Shown: positions 23,258 through 35,691, numbered from the stretch's first letter. The stretch: DNA of 64,000 bases from Antilocapra americana (GCA_007570785.1 ML661902.1:1676044-1740043); one strand, 5' to 3'. Numbers and translations: made by a program. Notes: generated from the letters alone by a model not told the origin.

Positions 23258-25059
23258 ACTTTAAATAGCCAAAGCAATCCTAAGAAAGAAAAATGGAACT
23301 GGAAGAATCAGATAACCTGACTTAAGACTATACTACAAAGCTACAGTAATCAAAACAGTATGGTATTGGTACAAAAATAGAAGTATAAATCAATGGGGCA
23401 GGATAGAAAGCCCAGAAATACACCCTCATACCTATGGTCAATTAATCTATAACAAAGGAGGCAAGAAAATACATTGGAGAAAAGACAGTCTCTTCAATAA
23501 GTGGGGCTAGGAAACTGGACCTGCTACATGTAAAAAAATGAAATTAGAACATTCTCTAGCACCATACACAACAATAAACTCAAAACAGATTAAAGACCTA
23601 AGTATAATACTGGACACTATAAAACTCTTGGAGGAATACATAGAAAATTATTTGACATAAATCACAGCTATATTTTTAATCTATCTCCTAGAACAATGAA
23701 AATAAAAATAAAAATATATAAATGGAAACTAATTAAACTTAAAATACTCTACACAGCAAAGGATATCATCTACAAAATGAAAAGACCACCCACAAAATGG
23801 GAGAAAATATTTGCAAATGAAGCAATTGACAAGGGATTAATCTCCAAAATACACAGCAGCTCATGGAGTTCAATATCAGAAAAACAAATCAAAAATTGAG
23901 CCGAAGATCTAAACAGACATTTCTCCCAAGAAGACATACAGATGGCTAAGAGCTGCATGAAAAGGTGCTCAATATAACTAATTATCAGAGAAATGCAAAT
24001 CAAAACTACAATGAGTTTCACTTCACACTAGTCAGAATGACCATCATGAAAGTATACAAACAATAATTGCTGGAGGGACTTCCCTGGTGTCCAGTGGCTA
24101 AGACTCCATGCTCCTAATTTAGGGGGCATAGGTTCAAAGCCTGGTTGGGGAACTAGATCCCATATGTCAGAACTAAATATCCTTCATGCCACAAAGAAGA
24201 TTGAAGATCCCATGTGCTGCAACTAAGATCAGGACAAACAAAATGAATAAATTAAATAGACAACATTAAAAAAATAATAATAATAAATGCTAGAGAAGAG
24301 GTAGAGAAAGGGGAACCCTCCTATACTATTGGTAAGAATGTAAATTCCTAAATGTAAATCTATAACCACTATGGCAAACAGTATGTAGGTCCCTTAAAAA
24401 ATGAAAAACAGAACTACCCAATGCTACAAAAATCCTATTTCTGGGCATATATTCAGAGAAAACCATAATTCCAAAACAAAACATGCATCCCAATGTTCGT
24501 TGCAGCACTGTGTACCATAGCCAATACATGGAAGCAATCTAAATGTCCATTGAGGAATGGATAAAGATGTGGTACCTATTTACAATGGAATATTACTCAC
24601 ACACAGAAAAGGATGAAATAATGCCATTTGCAGAAACATGGGTGGACCTAGAGATTATCGTGCTAAGTGAAGTCAGATAAAGACAAATATATGATATAAC
24701 TCATATATGGAATCTAATTTTTAAAAATGATTCAAATGAATTTATTCACAAAACAGAAACAGATTTTCAGATACAGAAAAAATAATATGGTTTCCAAAGG
24801 GGAAATGTGAGGGGGAGGGATAAATCAAGAGCTTAGAATAAATATAAATGTACTACTATATGTAAGATAACCAACAAGGACCTACTGTATAGCACAGGGA
24901 ACTCTACTCAATACTCTGTGATAACCTATATGAGAAAAAATCTAAAAAGGATTTAATATATGCATACACATGACTAAATCACTTTGCTGTACTTGTGAAA
25001 CTAACACAACACGGTAAATCAACTATATAGTCCAATAATGTCAAAATTAAAACAACAAT
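23258..25059 (+). pseudogene. L1 3' segment, ORF2 C-terminal remnant and 3' UTR, with TSD
   Basis: About 1.8 kb of 5'-truncated L1. ORF2 C-terminal strings are readable in shifting frames: [20 protein letters not shown] near 23,785-23,845, then [20 protein letters not shown] near 23,900-23,960 and [10 protein letters not shown] near 23,982. The end of ORF2 lies near 24,600 (TMEYY-like, LTHTEKDE). The 3' UTR runs to an A-rich end at about 25,059. A 10-nt TSD AAATAGAAAG lies at 23,248-23,257 and 25,060-25,069. The RT domain is absent through truncation. A CHR-2 SINE interrupts it at about 24,076. Confidence 0.88.
24076..24285 (+). mobile_element. CHR-2 type SINE nested in L1
   Basis: GGACTTCCCTGGTGTCCAGT head, GGTTCAAAGCCTGGTTGGGG B-box region, CCCATGTGCTGCAACTAAGA body, and a tail of A-rich and AATAATAATAATAA units. 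The flanks TAATTGCTGGAG and TAAATGCTAGAG are a diverged TSD, consistent with an old insertion. Confidence 0.9.
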
Positions 25060-25069
25060 AAATAGAAAG

Positions 25070-26163
25070 TTTTATTTTAAAATCTTTTTAAATAGCGGGC
25101 TGCTATTGAATGAACAGTAACAAACACAAAACGAAGTTCATTTTTCATACTAATATTAGAGATTAAAAACAGACGATGCTGGAGTTCTAAAGCAGTGTGC
25201 CAATTTATCTTTCTAAAACATGAAGTGGACAAGCTTGATTATTGAATTGATTGGTTAATGCTTTAAATTCTTATTTCCTTCTCACAAATATGGTAAAGTT
25301 GTAAAAGAAGGCTAGACACAATAGACATGTTTGAAGAGACTGGCAATTTAAATGTGAGTAAAGGTCATCATTCAGTGACAAGGCAAATAACAATAACAAA
25401 TACAATTAAAATTGCCAAGACTTCAGATATCTTGAGAATCTACTGTAGAGATAGGCATTATTGTGAAAATATACACCGGAGGAAACAATATGCCTATTTT
25501 TGAATATAGTAAACATATAAAATACCTCCATATCAATTTGTAAAACCTTAAACACAATATTAGATATCTTAAAAGTTTATTAAAAGTGAAAATCATATAT
25601 TCTGAACTTATTTTTGTCTAGTGTACTCCTACATTAAAATATAATTTTCATTTCCATGGGTAAACAAATAGAACTAAAGTGTCCAGATTGTGTTTATGCA
25701 TACATCCAATATCCACAATCATAAAAGTACATGTAATACCACGTGTGATAACTTTTAAAAAATCTTATGTACAATAAGAAATGCTATTCCCCAAATTGTA
25801 GGTAAATAACAACAGCCTGTGGTCATTTCTGAGGTTGCCGTTTTCCTATTTACTAAAGTATAAATACAATATTTACTTTAAACATTTGCTGTAAGCACTG
25901 CTTACAGTATTGCAGTATTCATTTACAATAAATATTCCTTTAGTACCTGTCCTAATAGCGGTGAAATGTTCTCTATTCATATCTTCCTCCCCACAGAGCA
26001 CTAGCTTTTAGGAAATAAAGCCTGGAACTTAAAATTCTGACTAGCTAGTCTAAGCGATTGTAGAGGTGGGTTGCTGCCTTCCACCTGAAAACACAGCAAA
26101 CATCTAAATCTTGCAGACATTCACATAGCCTATAATCCAGTGCATGTTCTGAGTTGATGCTAT
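25070..26163. other. Single-copy sequence, nothing recognised
   Basis: 1.1 kb of AT-rich sequence without coding or repeat signatures that I recognise. Confidence 0.5.
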
Positions 26164-27260
26164 GGATGATTCGGGTCTCTTCAAGGCAGTGAAAAGCCAT
26201 TAGAAAGGACTAAGCAGGAGACGGTGAAATGACATTTTTAAAACACTCTGTCAGGGTTCTATATGGATTAGTGTGGAGAGATAAATGCGAGAAGGAGGCA
26301 TGAGGAGTCTGTGTTGGCAGTCCATCGGAGAGGTGATGGTGGGTTCATCAGAGGAGGTAGCAGCAAAGATGGTGCAGGATGGACAAATCCAGGATACACT
26401 GGAAACAGTTCTAAAGGACCTTTTGATGGATTACAAGTGGGGCTGGGAATCAAGAATGAATACTAGGCTTTTTTATCTAAGTAATACTGTTATGAGATAA
26501 GGAAGACTGAGGACAACAGTTTTTTCAAGAGTTGTGATCCAGACATAACAAGTTGGAGGTACTTGAACCCATTCCTGTGGAGATACAGCAGGGGACCAGA
26601 ATCACGGATCTGGAGTTCACAAGGTGGGGAAGCCCAGCAGAAGGTTATCGACTATTGCCTTGAGCTTAGAGCCATTCACCAATTCATCTATCCAACAAAT
26701 ATCTACTGAGCACTTCTGATGAACCAGGTACTGCTCTAAGTGTTAGGAAAACAACACTGAAAAAATCCACATAAAAATTCTTGCCCTTGTAGAGCTAATA
26801 TTCTATGAAGAGGTTCTCTAGAAAGAAAATGTTGAAGGCAAGAAGAGGATCCAGGACTGACATCTGGGGCATCCCACCCTGACTGGATGACAGGACAAGT
26901 AGAAACCCACAGAGAATAGAGTGAAAAACCTACCCGGAGAAGAAAATAAACCAGGAGACTGTGATGTCACAGAAGCCTTGAGAAAAAAGTGACTCACGCA
27001 TTTAAATTCTTTTTTCAACAATCGTTCAACTTTGTAAATGTCTGCTGAGGTGTGGAGAAAGATTAGAAACAGAAAATGATTTTTTAAATTAGGTGACAAG
27101 GACATTGTTTGTGTCCTTAAGACTCAGTGAAATGGAAGATGGAATCTGTATTTAAACAGACTGAGGCAAAAATTAAGGGGAGAGTTATAAACTGGCTGCA
27201 GTAAGTGGACTTTTGGTAAGTTTTATTGTCCAGGAAAGTTGAGAATTTGGCAAGTAACTG
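26164..27260 (-). mobile_element. L2 LINE, long eroded copy with an extra L2 3' end inside
   Basis: The plus strand follows the reverse complement of L2 in order: AAAAGCCATTAGAAAGGACT, GAGAGGTGATGGTGGGTTCA, TTTTGATGGATTACAAGTGG, ATAAGGAAGACTGAGGAC, then GAGGATCCAGGACTGACATC, TGGGGCATCCCACC and AACCAGGAGACTGTGATGTC. Between about 26,685 and 26,815 an L2 3'-end sequence (TATCCAACAAATATCTACTG, AACCAGGTACTGCTCTAAGT) interrupts this order, suggesting a second L2 nested or joined there. No coding capacity remains. Confidence 0.75.
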
Positions 27261-27459
27261 GAAAACAAAGAGTTAGACTTAGGTGTGATGTGTGAAAGCC
27301 CTAACCAGGGGGTATGGTACATAGTTAACACTTGTAAACATGATACATTATTTTTTATGATCGATGAGATTTAAATTTAATAGTTTGGATTAAAAAAATA
27401 ATTTACTGACAAGGGCTGTCATAGAACCTGAGAGTTACGGATTTTCCACCAGAAGTCTT

Positions 27460-28040
27460 TATTTTTTTCATTTTAATTGGAGGCCAATTACTTTACAGTA
27501 TTGTAGTGGTTTTTGCCATACGTTGACATGAATCAGCCACGGGTGTACATGTGTCCCCCAGCCTGAACACTCCTCCCCACCTCCCTCCCCATCCCATCCC
27601 TCAGGGTCATCCCAGTGCACCAGCCCTGAGCACCGTTGTCTCATGCATCGAACCTGGACTGGTGATCTATTTTACATATGGTTTTTATACATATTTCAAT
27701 GCTACTCTCTCAAATCATCCCACCCTCACCTTCTCCCACAGGATCCAAAAGTCTGTTCTTTACCTCTGTGTTTCTTTTGCTGTCTCGCATACAGGGTCAT
27801 CATTACCATCTTTCTAAATTCCATACATATGCATTACTATACTACATTGGAGTTTCTCTTTCTGACTTACTTCACTCTGTATAACAGGCTCAAGTTTCAT
27901 CCACCTCATTAGAACTGATTCAAATACATTCTTTTTAATAGCTGAGTGATATTCCATTGTGTATATGTATCACAGCTTTCTTATCCATTTGCCTGCCGAT
28001 GGGCATCTAGGTTGCTTCCATGTCCAAGCTATTGTAAACA
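27460..28040 (-). mobile_element. 5'-truncated ruminant L1 with 15-nt TSD
   Basis: The plus strand begins with a T-rich 3' end and runs through the L1 3' UTR (TTTTGCCATACGTTGACATG, AATCAGCCACGGGTGTACAT, CAAAAGTCTGTTCTTTACCT) into the C-terminal end of ORF2 (GCTGAGTGATATTCCATTGT, GATGGGCATCTAGGTTGCTT). TSD TCCACCAGAAGTCTT at 27,445-27,459 and 28,041-28,055, without mismatch. 581 bp long. The perfect TSD suggests a relatively recent insertion. Confidence 0.96.
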
Positions 28041-28055
28041 TCCACCAGAAGTCTT

Positions 28056-28717
28056 AAAGTTAGTTTAGATTACATAAACTCTGAATTCACAAATAAAAAA
28101 AAATTGGCAATAAAGATAGGTAGCACTTTTCATCTATTAAATTGGCTATTTTTTGGTGCAAGGAAATGAATCTTCAACCAAATGTATAGGAATATAACCT
28201 TTCTGAAAATTAAATTCATATATATTAAAAACCTTAAAAACGTGTTTGCTTTTAGTTTTCTTTTTTCCATGAATCTCATTTAGTATATTTTATAGAAATT
28301 ATAAAATTGAAGAAACACAGAAGTCAGATATTTGTTTAAAAACCTAGAAATACACATTTCCTTTAAATAGCATCTGATGTGGGGCTGTTTGCATAAATCT
28401 GCTGAAATACCCATACATTAAGTCTTTTTTTTTTTTTTTGAAACCTCCAGGCTAATTGTTATAAAACTCTACATTTAATGCCAGCCTTCAAGACCCCCCG
28501 GAGTTTTCTGCAGGAATGCAGAATGTTCACCTTCTCAGTTGGATGAGCTTCTGGGAGCACAGATACCCAAGAGTCAGTCTCTGGGTTGGTTTTGCTCGTT
28601 GTTCTCTATTTTCTGAAATAGTGCCACATTACTGTTCATATTCATCAGAGTCCTTAATGGTTAGCAATCTGTTTTCTCCAACAGACCCTGCCTCTCTTTT
28701 AGAGCAACCCTGCTTTA
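28056..28717. other. Single-copy sequence with a T17 tract
   Basis: No gene or named repeat. A homopolymer of about 17 T lies near 28,422-28,439; sequence on either side did not match a LINE or SINE tail. Confidence 0.45.
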
Positions 28718-28916
28718 AACTGAGCCCGCAGGCCGCGACCACCGAAGCCGGCGTGCTCGAGAGCTGGCGCTCCGCGACAAGAGAAACCTCCGCGACAGAG
28801 AAGCGTCCGGAACCAGAGCCGCAGCACCGCAGCCAGAGAAAGCCCGAAGCCGTAAGCGCCACAGTGAACCCCCAGCACAGCCCCAAACAAAAACAAAACA
28901 ACAAAACAACAAAACA
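28718..28916 (+). mobile_element. CpG-dense CHR-2 type SINE
   Basis: TGAGCCCGCAGGCCGCGACC, GAAGCCGGCGTGCTCGAGAG, GCGCTCCGCGACAAGAGAAA, CCAGAGAAAGCCCGAAGCCG and CCCAGCACAGCC, followed by a CAAAAACAAAACAACAAAAC tail, follow the later part of a CHR-2 SINE in plus orientation. The 5' head is missing. I count about 19 CpG in the first ~140 bp, exceptional for the AT-rich surroundings. The long frame that crosses it is judged spurious. Confidence 0.7.
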
Positions 28917-31900
28917 GTACAGTTCAAATCTGGGCTGCGTGTGTGGGGCTCAAAGAGCCTTACCAAATAATTTTGATTTGTATAAAATTTGGTGGCCCTG
29001 GAATATAGCTGGCACACTGAAAGGGAGAACTCTTTGAAGGACCACAAAACCAGTCCAGTGTCTTGGAATGCGTTCGTTCTGACATGATGGGGATCACTGA
29101 TGATCTCATAAAACTAGAATCCTCAGACTTTTGCTGGCTAGAGACAGGGTGCATTTCACAATGCAGCACTCTGTCACATTTTCTTCTTGAAACTGAGTTT
29201 TTTACACGAGCCCATAATATCTTATTTTTAGCACCTGACAAGGTTTGAAATGTTTTTATTATTTCATTTGCATTTTAGAGTAATGTGATCCCCATTTAAG
29301 GTATTGAGAAACTGAGACTCAGAGACTGCATCCCCTATGTAATAATAAAGCTGCTTCAGAAGATTTCCTTAGCCATTCTGAGCAAAAACCCCCAACGCAG
29401 CACAATACGTGGCAGAAAGGCTACAAAGCATGAGTGGGTATGAGGGTGTTACATCAACTTACCTCTGCCCTTTAAAGGCCGCTGGGAATACTTGGGCAAG
29501 GCTATCTTTGCACTAGCTGCTTCTTACATATGGCCCAACGCATGCTTCCGGCACCAGTGTCTTTGGAAGAGGTGTGAAAAAACTTCTCTCTGAGTCCAGG
29601 AGAGTGGGCTGTTCAAATCCTCCTGGAGACAAAAGAAAGAATTGGTTCCAGTGCCTTTTTCAATCCTAACAGCTTTCAGATGACACATTGGGAGTCATTT
29701 ATACAGACTTGAATATACCCAAAAGCGTTCCTCGCCAAGCCTTCCCACAGTCTACATGAGCCAATGCAGATCACTTTATTTAAAAAGGTTATATGTTATG
29801 TAAAACCCACACAACTAGCTGTCTTAGATTTTTCTCTACCCCTACTTGGACTTCTGCGGGGTTTCCTCCATATTTTTCATCTTTAACTATAGACTGACTG
29901 ATTTGCAGTCACCCATAAAACAATGTTAATTTTAATAGCCCACCTTACAAAGGTACTAACCATTGGAAGTTCAGCTCAGTTCATCAATAAACCTACTACT
30001 TAGTAGTCATTTCCCTGGCCAGTCAATAAGCAGATTATAATTTAAAAGTGATACTCCTGGGGATCTTTTTTTATAGACTAGTAAATCAAACCAATATACA
30101 GTGCGGTTTATTCCTTAAAATACTGGTTTTTTGTTTTCTGATAGGAAACACTCAGAGTCATCTTTGAAACCCTGCCTTGACATGTGAGTCAACTGTATTT
30201 AACCTCCTGCTATAGGTGGATGCTTCAGCAAGATGTTTTTTCCTGCTAGTTCTCAGCAACTAGAAATTCTGTCTTATATATAACTTTTTTAAAGGCAACA
30301 GCTTTAAGGAGTATATTCTAGCACCAAAAGGTACTATTTGAAGTGACATATTGGACTAGGGAGACATTGCTGGCCACGTCTAGAGCAAACAGCCTATCTC
30401 CACTTAAAGGCCTTGGAGGGCACTCTTTCTTCCATCATGTGAGTTGGAAAATAAAGTTTTATTCCTAATTATCTGTTATTATAGCTACTGTTTTAAGAGT
30501 GATGCCTTTCATTCTGTTGTGGTAACAAATGGCTACTTTGTTTTTTGTTCATATTTACAACAAGCCATTAGATAAGTAACTTTAAAAGATATTTACATGG
30601 TTAATATTTTAGAGATGATAGGTATTATAATTCCCTACAATGCTACAGACCTGACCCATCTTATGAGCAAATTTCCCTGAAACAGCAACAAGAGGAAACA
30701 TGGAGAAAATATTTGCCAGTGGCCATTGGTCACCTATGATGTTTAGCTTCTTTTATTTTATCTGCCTTATAACATCATTTTTATTCTGCCGTAATTAAGC
30801 CTATATGATTTCCATTAACATAAATTGTGGTTCAAATAATTCCAGGTTCAATTACTGTTATGTAATTTCTGGCTCTCCTTGTTGGTTGACCAGCAATTGA
30901 ATGTTTCATATGCAAATACAGTTAAAATGCAATTCCCCTATTTTGAGAACATATAGCAAAACTAGGTCTTTATAAATATAAATATTTTAAAACCATTGAA
31001 GAGAAATATATATTCATAATTTTATTCATAGCTTGAGTATAAATTTATATTTTAAGGAGTTTAATTTAAATTCTATGAATATAAACTAAATTTTATTTAT
31101 AAATTAAGAGTTCAAGTTCATATATATATGTGTGCATATTTTTTCTTAGATTTTTTAAATGCACACTCATGAAAATATGTATACATACTCAATTTCTAGA
31201 TTTCATATTGGAGTCTGCTGGTAAGTGCAATAAGCAATTTTTTCAAATCAGTTTTTTATTATTTATTTGCTAGAAATGAAAACAACATGAAATTATACTT
31301 TAATAGTGGATTGCCAATGCAATTATAAGTTATTTTCCCCAACCATCTCTATTTTTGGTAGATGATTAGTGCCCCGTGGGATCCAGAGACTTCTCTGATC
31401 GAGAGCTGTTTGTTTTCTGCACGCTGCAATTATATATTGCACATACACCAATGATGAGTAGCCTCATGTGTTGGGATAAATATGTTATTATAAGTTCAAA
31501 TGCTTAGATACTTTCTCGATGTTTATTTGAGCTGAGCAAAACATAGTGGTTTGAGTTCACAGGGGGCTTACATAAACCTTTTGGGGGAGAATTTCAGCTC
31601 ACTGGGGTTTGTAAGCAGATGGCATATGCAAGCAATCACACTTCTACTTGGTGGGAGGAATGGCATTCTCAGGGTAACAAAATAAGGGAGGGAGGTGCCA
31701 TGACAAGTCTGTTCTCAGAGTCTCCACCTGGGCTTTCCCCACAAGGCAAAGGCACTAAGCATAAGTTTGAGGGATAACATCGAATCAGAACACGGTGAAG
31801 TGCTTCTCTCTCCACCTCCAGGCTGGCCCACCCCCATTCTCCCTCTGGGAGCCTTAGTAGCAAGTTGAACCATCCCACAGTTCAGAGCTGAGGTGAAATT

Positions 31901-33305
31901 TTGCAGGAATTTGATGAGATTATGTTTAGGAAGGTCAGCCCCCAGAACTACCTGTTACTTGCTCTCGCAGTGCACCACCTGTGGTGCTACAAGCAAGAAA
32001 TAGTTGCAAAATGGGAATCAAAGGCCGTTTAAAATAGTTGGACCAGCACTCGGTTCTCCAGTGAACAGAACTCTGGAAAATTGGGGTGGGAACACATGTA
32101 AGAAAAGGCCCCCACCACTTCCAACCAGCTCTTTCCATTCTGCATCTAAATTTGGAAGGATCATGCTGTCCTTGGTTTCTACGTCTGTAAACTCAAAGCA
32201 GTAACTAACAAACCAAGGTAAAGAAAGACAGGAGAAAAATCTGGCCCCAAGGAGAGCCCTAAACCAGTTTACTGAATGCATAAAATTGGGGTGAATGGGG
32301 AGCAGACCAGGGGAAAGGGAAAGGAAAGAAGAGAAATAAGGGAAATAAAGGCCAGCGGAATGTTACTTAACCCCCAGTGACCATACTCACTGGCAATGGG
32401 TCTCACTCAAAATCCTGCCACCTGGAGGAAACCATAGCAATGCTCCCCCTGAGAGGGAAAATGAAGAAAGAAGTGGAAACAGAAGATGTTTTTGTACCCT
32501 CTTTCTCACCAAACCAATGAGCTTTAAAATAATCAGGGATGTCTGACCAGACCTCAGCTCACTGTGGGACAGAACCTGGGAAATGGGTGCACTCTAAACA
32601 GGTCTACAACTTGACCACTGAATGCACACAAACATACCAAACCTGACTCCTTAAATTTTGGTTAAACTGAAAATAAACTTGTTTATTAAAGGCTGGGAGA
32701 GCAGAGAGATGACTGACAAGACTTCATGCTCTTACTAGCACGTCTACTCATAATAAATATATATTTCAAAGGAATTCTTTTCCATCTAGATTAACATGGA
32801 TCTATTCAGAAAGACATGGAAGCCACAGTGCTACAAAGCAAAAATAAAAAGCACCACTATGGCCAAAGAATTATTCTCCAAGCTCATTTTATATACACTG
32901 CAACAATCCTGAAGTACAACACCTAAACAGAAAGATCGTTTCTCTGTGTCATACCATCTTCCTAGTGACTGTTACTCTTGAACTATGACCTTAAGCTTGT
33001 CCTAGTCTTTTGTATCGATTTCCTTCAAATCCACAAGTGTAACAACTGGCAATGCGGCTCATAGTTGAAGTTCCATCATTTCACTAGTATCTAGTTTATC
33101 TCACAATAATAAACACTGTAAATGTGTACAAGTTATTCTATAAATGAAGAAAATTCTATGCCAAATCCTGAAAATCTGGGAGGGGTCCTCAGTAAATCAG
33201 TAGATTATATCCTGAAAGCTGCTAAAAGAAAAAAAAAAAAAAGAAATACCAGTTCCAATCATTTATGTCTACTGCTTATAACATGCCTAAATTATAATGC
33301 TGCTT
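28917..33305. other. Mostly single-copy sequence
   Basis: 4.4 kb with one recognised MIR remnant and no gene signature. AT-rich between 30,900 and 31,300, more balanced between 31,550 and 32,650. The frames near 31,669-32,281 have no recognisable domain and overlap in both directions, as expected for chance frames. Confidence 0.5.
29255..29355 (-). mobile_element. MIR SINE core remnant
   Basis: TGTGATCCCCATTTAAGG, GAGAAACTGAGACTCAGAGA and CTATGTAATAATAA are close to the reverse complement of the MIR core. Confidence 0.6.
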
Positions 33306-33316
33306 AATAGTGAGCA

Positions 33317-33634
33317 GTGTTCAGTCACTATCTAACTCTGTGACCCCAAGGACTGCAGCACATCAGGCTCCCATGTCCTTTACTATCTCCTGGAGTTTGC
33401 TCAAACTCATGTCCACTGACTCAGTGACAGCATCCAACCATCTCATTCTCTGTCACCCCTTTCTCCTCTTGCCTTCAGTCTTTCCCAACATTAGGGTCTT
33501 TTCCAGAGTCAGTTCTTCCAGGTGGCCAAAGTATTGGAGTTTCAGCTTCAGCATCAGTCCTTCCTATAAGGACTTGGGGTTGATTTCCTTTAGGACTAAC
33601 TGCTTTGATCTTCAAACAAGTCATTCCTAAAGAA
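33317..33634 (-). mobile_element. BovB 3'-end insertion with 11-nt TSD
   Basis: Reverse-complement BovB: TTCAGTCACTATCTAACTCT, CATGTCCACTGACTCAGTGA, CTCATTCTCTGTCACCC and TATTGGAGTTTCAGCTTCAG. TSD AATAGTGAGCA at 33,306-33,316 and 33,635-33,645. Only the last ~318 bp of the element were inserted; the reading frame present is the antisense shadow. Confidence 0.95.
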
Positions 33635-33645
33635 AATAGTGAGCA

Positions 33646-34305
33646 TGCACACCTCTAAGTGTGAAAGTTGTATCTGATTAGAACACAAAACACTATTCAG
33701 ATATATACAGACTCATAGTGAGTTCTTCGCACTGCAGAAACACACCAAACTTCAAAAGAAAGAAATTTGGTCTATTGTTACAATAGGATGAAAATAAAAA
33801 GGATAGGTAATTCCAAAGATGTTGCAAATGAAGAATGAAAAAGATCTGGTGATCTGGAAAGTGGGCAGGTAAAAATATGAAGATCTTGAAAGTGTATGGA
33901 AGATATGAAAATCATTTAATGTTTAAGTTTTATTATATTAATTTGACAGTTGTTTAACTCTTCTTGGACACTAGGAAAAACAAGACATTTACAAGGAGAA
34001 GTTTTTAGGATTCTTTTATTACAAAGTAGGGCAGATGAGCTGGCTTCTACAATGAAAGGTAAACCAGAACCTACAAGGCTACTGTCGAAGTCCTGGTCTG
34101 TGCTTTGAGAAGACAATGGGTCAACCAGAAAAGGGCTCATGATGAAATGGTTCAGTGAAGGCAGATGTGACAAGATGATAAATGTACAGTATTTAAATTC
34201 CCCTGGGATAACAAAAATATTAGGTGGGGTAATCGAATTTTAAAAATTGGTTTTCTAACGGTACATGTGTGGGTTATTGCACATTAGAGGAAAATATATT
34301 TTCCA
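33646..34305. other. Single-copy sequence, nothing recognised
   Basis: No gene or nameable repeat. Confidence 0.5.
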
Positions 34306-34307
34306 CA

Positions 34308-34602
34308 TTTATTTTTTTCATATGGAACATCTAGAACTGAAAAAGGGGCTTTAGAGAAAAACTAATGAATGCCAGTGGAGTTTAGTTAATAGTAGTAGTA
34401 ATAATAATAACATATAAAATTAAGATCGTAATAATGTATCACAGTTGGTTCATTAGTTGTGACAAATCTATCACAGTAATGTAAAGTGTTAGCAATAGAG
34501 CAATATATTGGAACTCTCTGTACTCCCTTTGAAAACTTTCTGTAAATCTAAAACTATTCTAAAATAAAATGCTTCCTTAAAATAAAACAAAAAAGTAAAA
34601 AC
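34308..34602 (+). mobile_element. Ancient L1 3' UTR end
   Basis: CATATGGAACATCTAGAACT, GTTTAGTTAATAGTAGTAGT, GTTGGTTCATTAGTTGTGAC, GGAACTCTCTGTACTCCC, TTTTCTGTAAATCTAAAACT-like and ATTCTAAAATAAAATGC match the terminal part of an old mammalian L1 3' UTR ending in its poly(A) signal. Confidence 0.8.
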
Positions 34603-34864
34603 CACTTGCTAGTACATGCAAGTTTAATTTAAACATATGCAACTTTGGCCCATGTGTTTAGATTAGTTCTTACATGTAGTAAATCCTCAATAAATTATAA
34701 TTATTTTATGAGTAAATATAAGTAAATGTACAAGGTACAAACATTTAAGAGTTTAAGAGTTTTACATGATTAAAAAGAAAGTTCTAGAAAACACTGATTT
34801 AGTGCCCTTTTGGTAGTTGGCTTGGATAAGGCAGTGAAAGTTATAGATATTGGGAGATTAATAA

Positions 34865-35065
34865 GAAAAAATTTTACCTCTCTGTACCTTGGTTTCTACA
34901 TCTATAAAATGCTGAATCCAAGTTTGCCTTCCTCTTAGGCTTTTTGTGAACAATGGGTTATTAAATGTAAAGTTCTTAGAACAGTGCTTGACATTTAGAA
35001 AGAGTCCAATAAGTAATATTTATTACTACCATCATTTTTATTATCATTGTGTTATTATTATATTG
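34865..35065 (+). mobile_element. MIR SINE remnant
   Basis: TTTTACCTCTCTGTACCTTG, TTCTACATCTATAAAATGCT, TAAATGTAAAGTTCTTAGAA, CAGTGCTTGACATTTAGAAA and an ending TTATTACTACCATCATTTTT follow the MIR core and tail closely. Confidence 0.8.
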
Positions 35066-35554
35066 AGCCTTGCTGAAGAAAAGAATGATGATGATACTGA
35101 CAAAATGGGGGTGGGTGCAGTAATTTTGAAGAACAAAAATAATCAGCAAAGAAGGAAATAGAAAGCTTTTTGTAGATGCAATGATTTAAATATGAGAATA
35201 AATAAAATCTCTGAGACTGTGGAGAAAGGAGTGGGTCAAGATCTCAGATTTAGAAAAGTAATCACAGCTAAAGGGTAGAAAAAGGTAGAGAACCTCATGA
35301 AGGAAAAGAAGGAGAAGAAACAGAAATGAAGAATTGATTGGTCTATTGTAGTTTCAGAATGGAAGAGAATACGAGCTTATTAAAAAAAAAAAAAAAAGAG
35401 GAGGTCAGCCATATGGAAGACCTCAGAAGACATCAAAGATTTAAGAAAAGCAGGAAGATTCACTCAGAACCTGAAGCAAATAGCTCAAGCCAATGAATGG
35501 TCTTATTCATTATGTATACTATTTTTGTCTTCCACCCCATGCATATTTTGTATA
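35066..35554. other. Single-copy sequence with an A-tract
   Basis: Contains a homopolymer of about 17 A near 35,380-35,397. No gene or nameable repeat. Confidence 0.45.
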
Positions 35555-35625
35555 ATATATTCATTGATGTTTGCCACACAGTAGGCATTCAATACTATGT
35601 GGTGAATTAAGGAATAAATAATTCT
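35555..35625 (+). mobile_element. L2 LINE 3'-end remnant
   Basis: CCACACAGTAGGCATTCAAT and GTGAATTAAGGAATAAATAA match the L2 terminal 'acatagtaggcactcaata ... tgaatgaatgaa' motif. Confidence 0.65.
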
Positions 35626-35691
35626 CAAATCAGGTCAATGAATTTTAAAATAGTCTGTATTGTAATACAATTGGTGCATCAGTGAGAAAGT

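Noticed and set aside
28516..29037. The 173-codon plus-strand open frame
   Set aside because: Its central half is the CpG-rich CHR-2-like SINE and its A-rich tail; the opposite strand is open in two frames as well. The length reflects few stop codons in GC-rich repeat sequence, not a gene.
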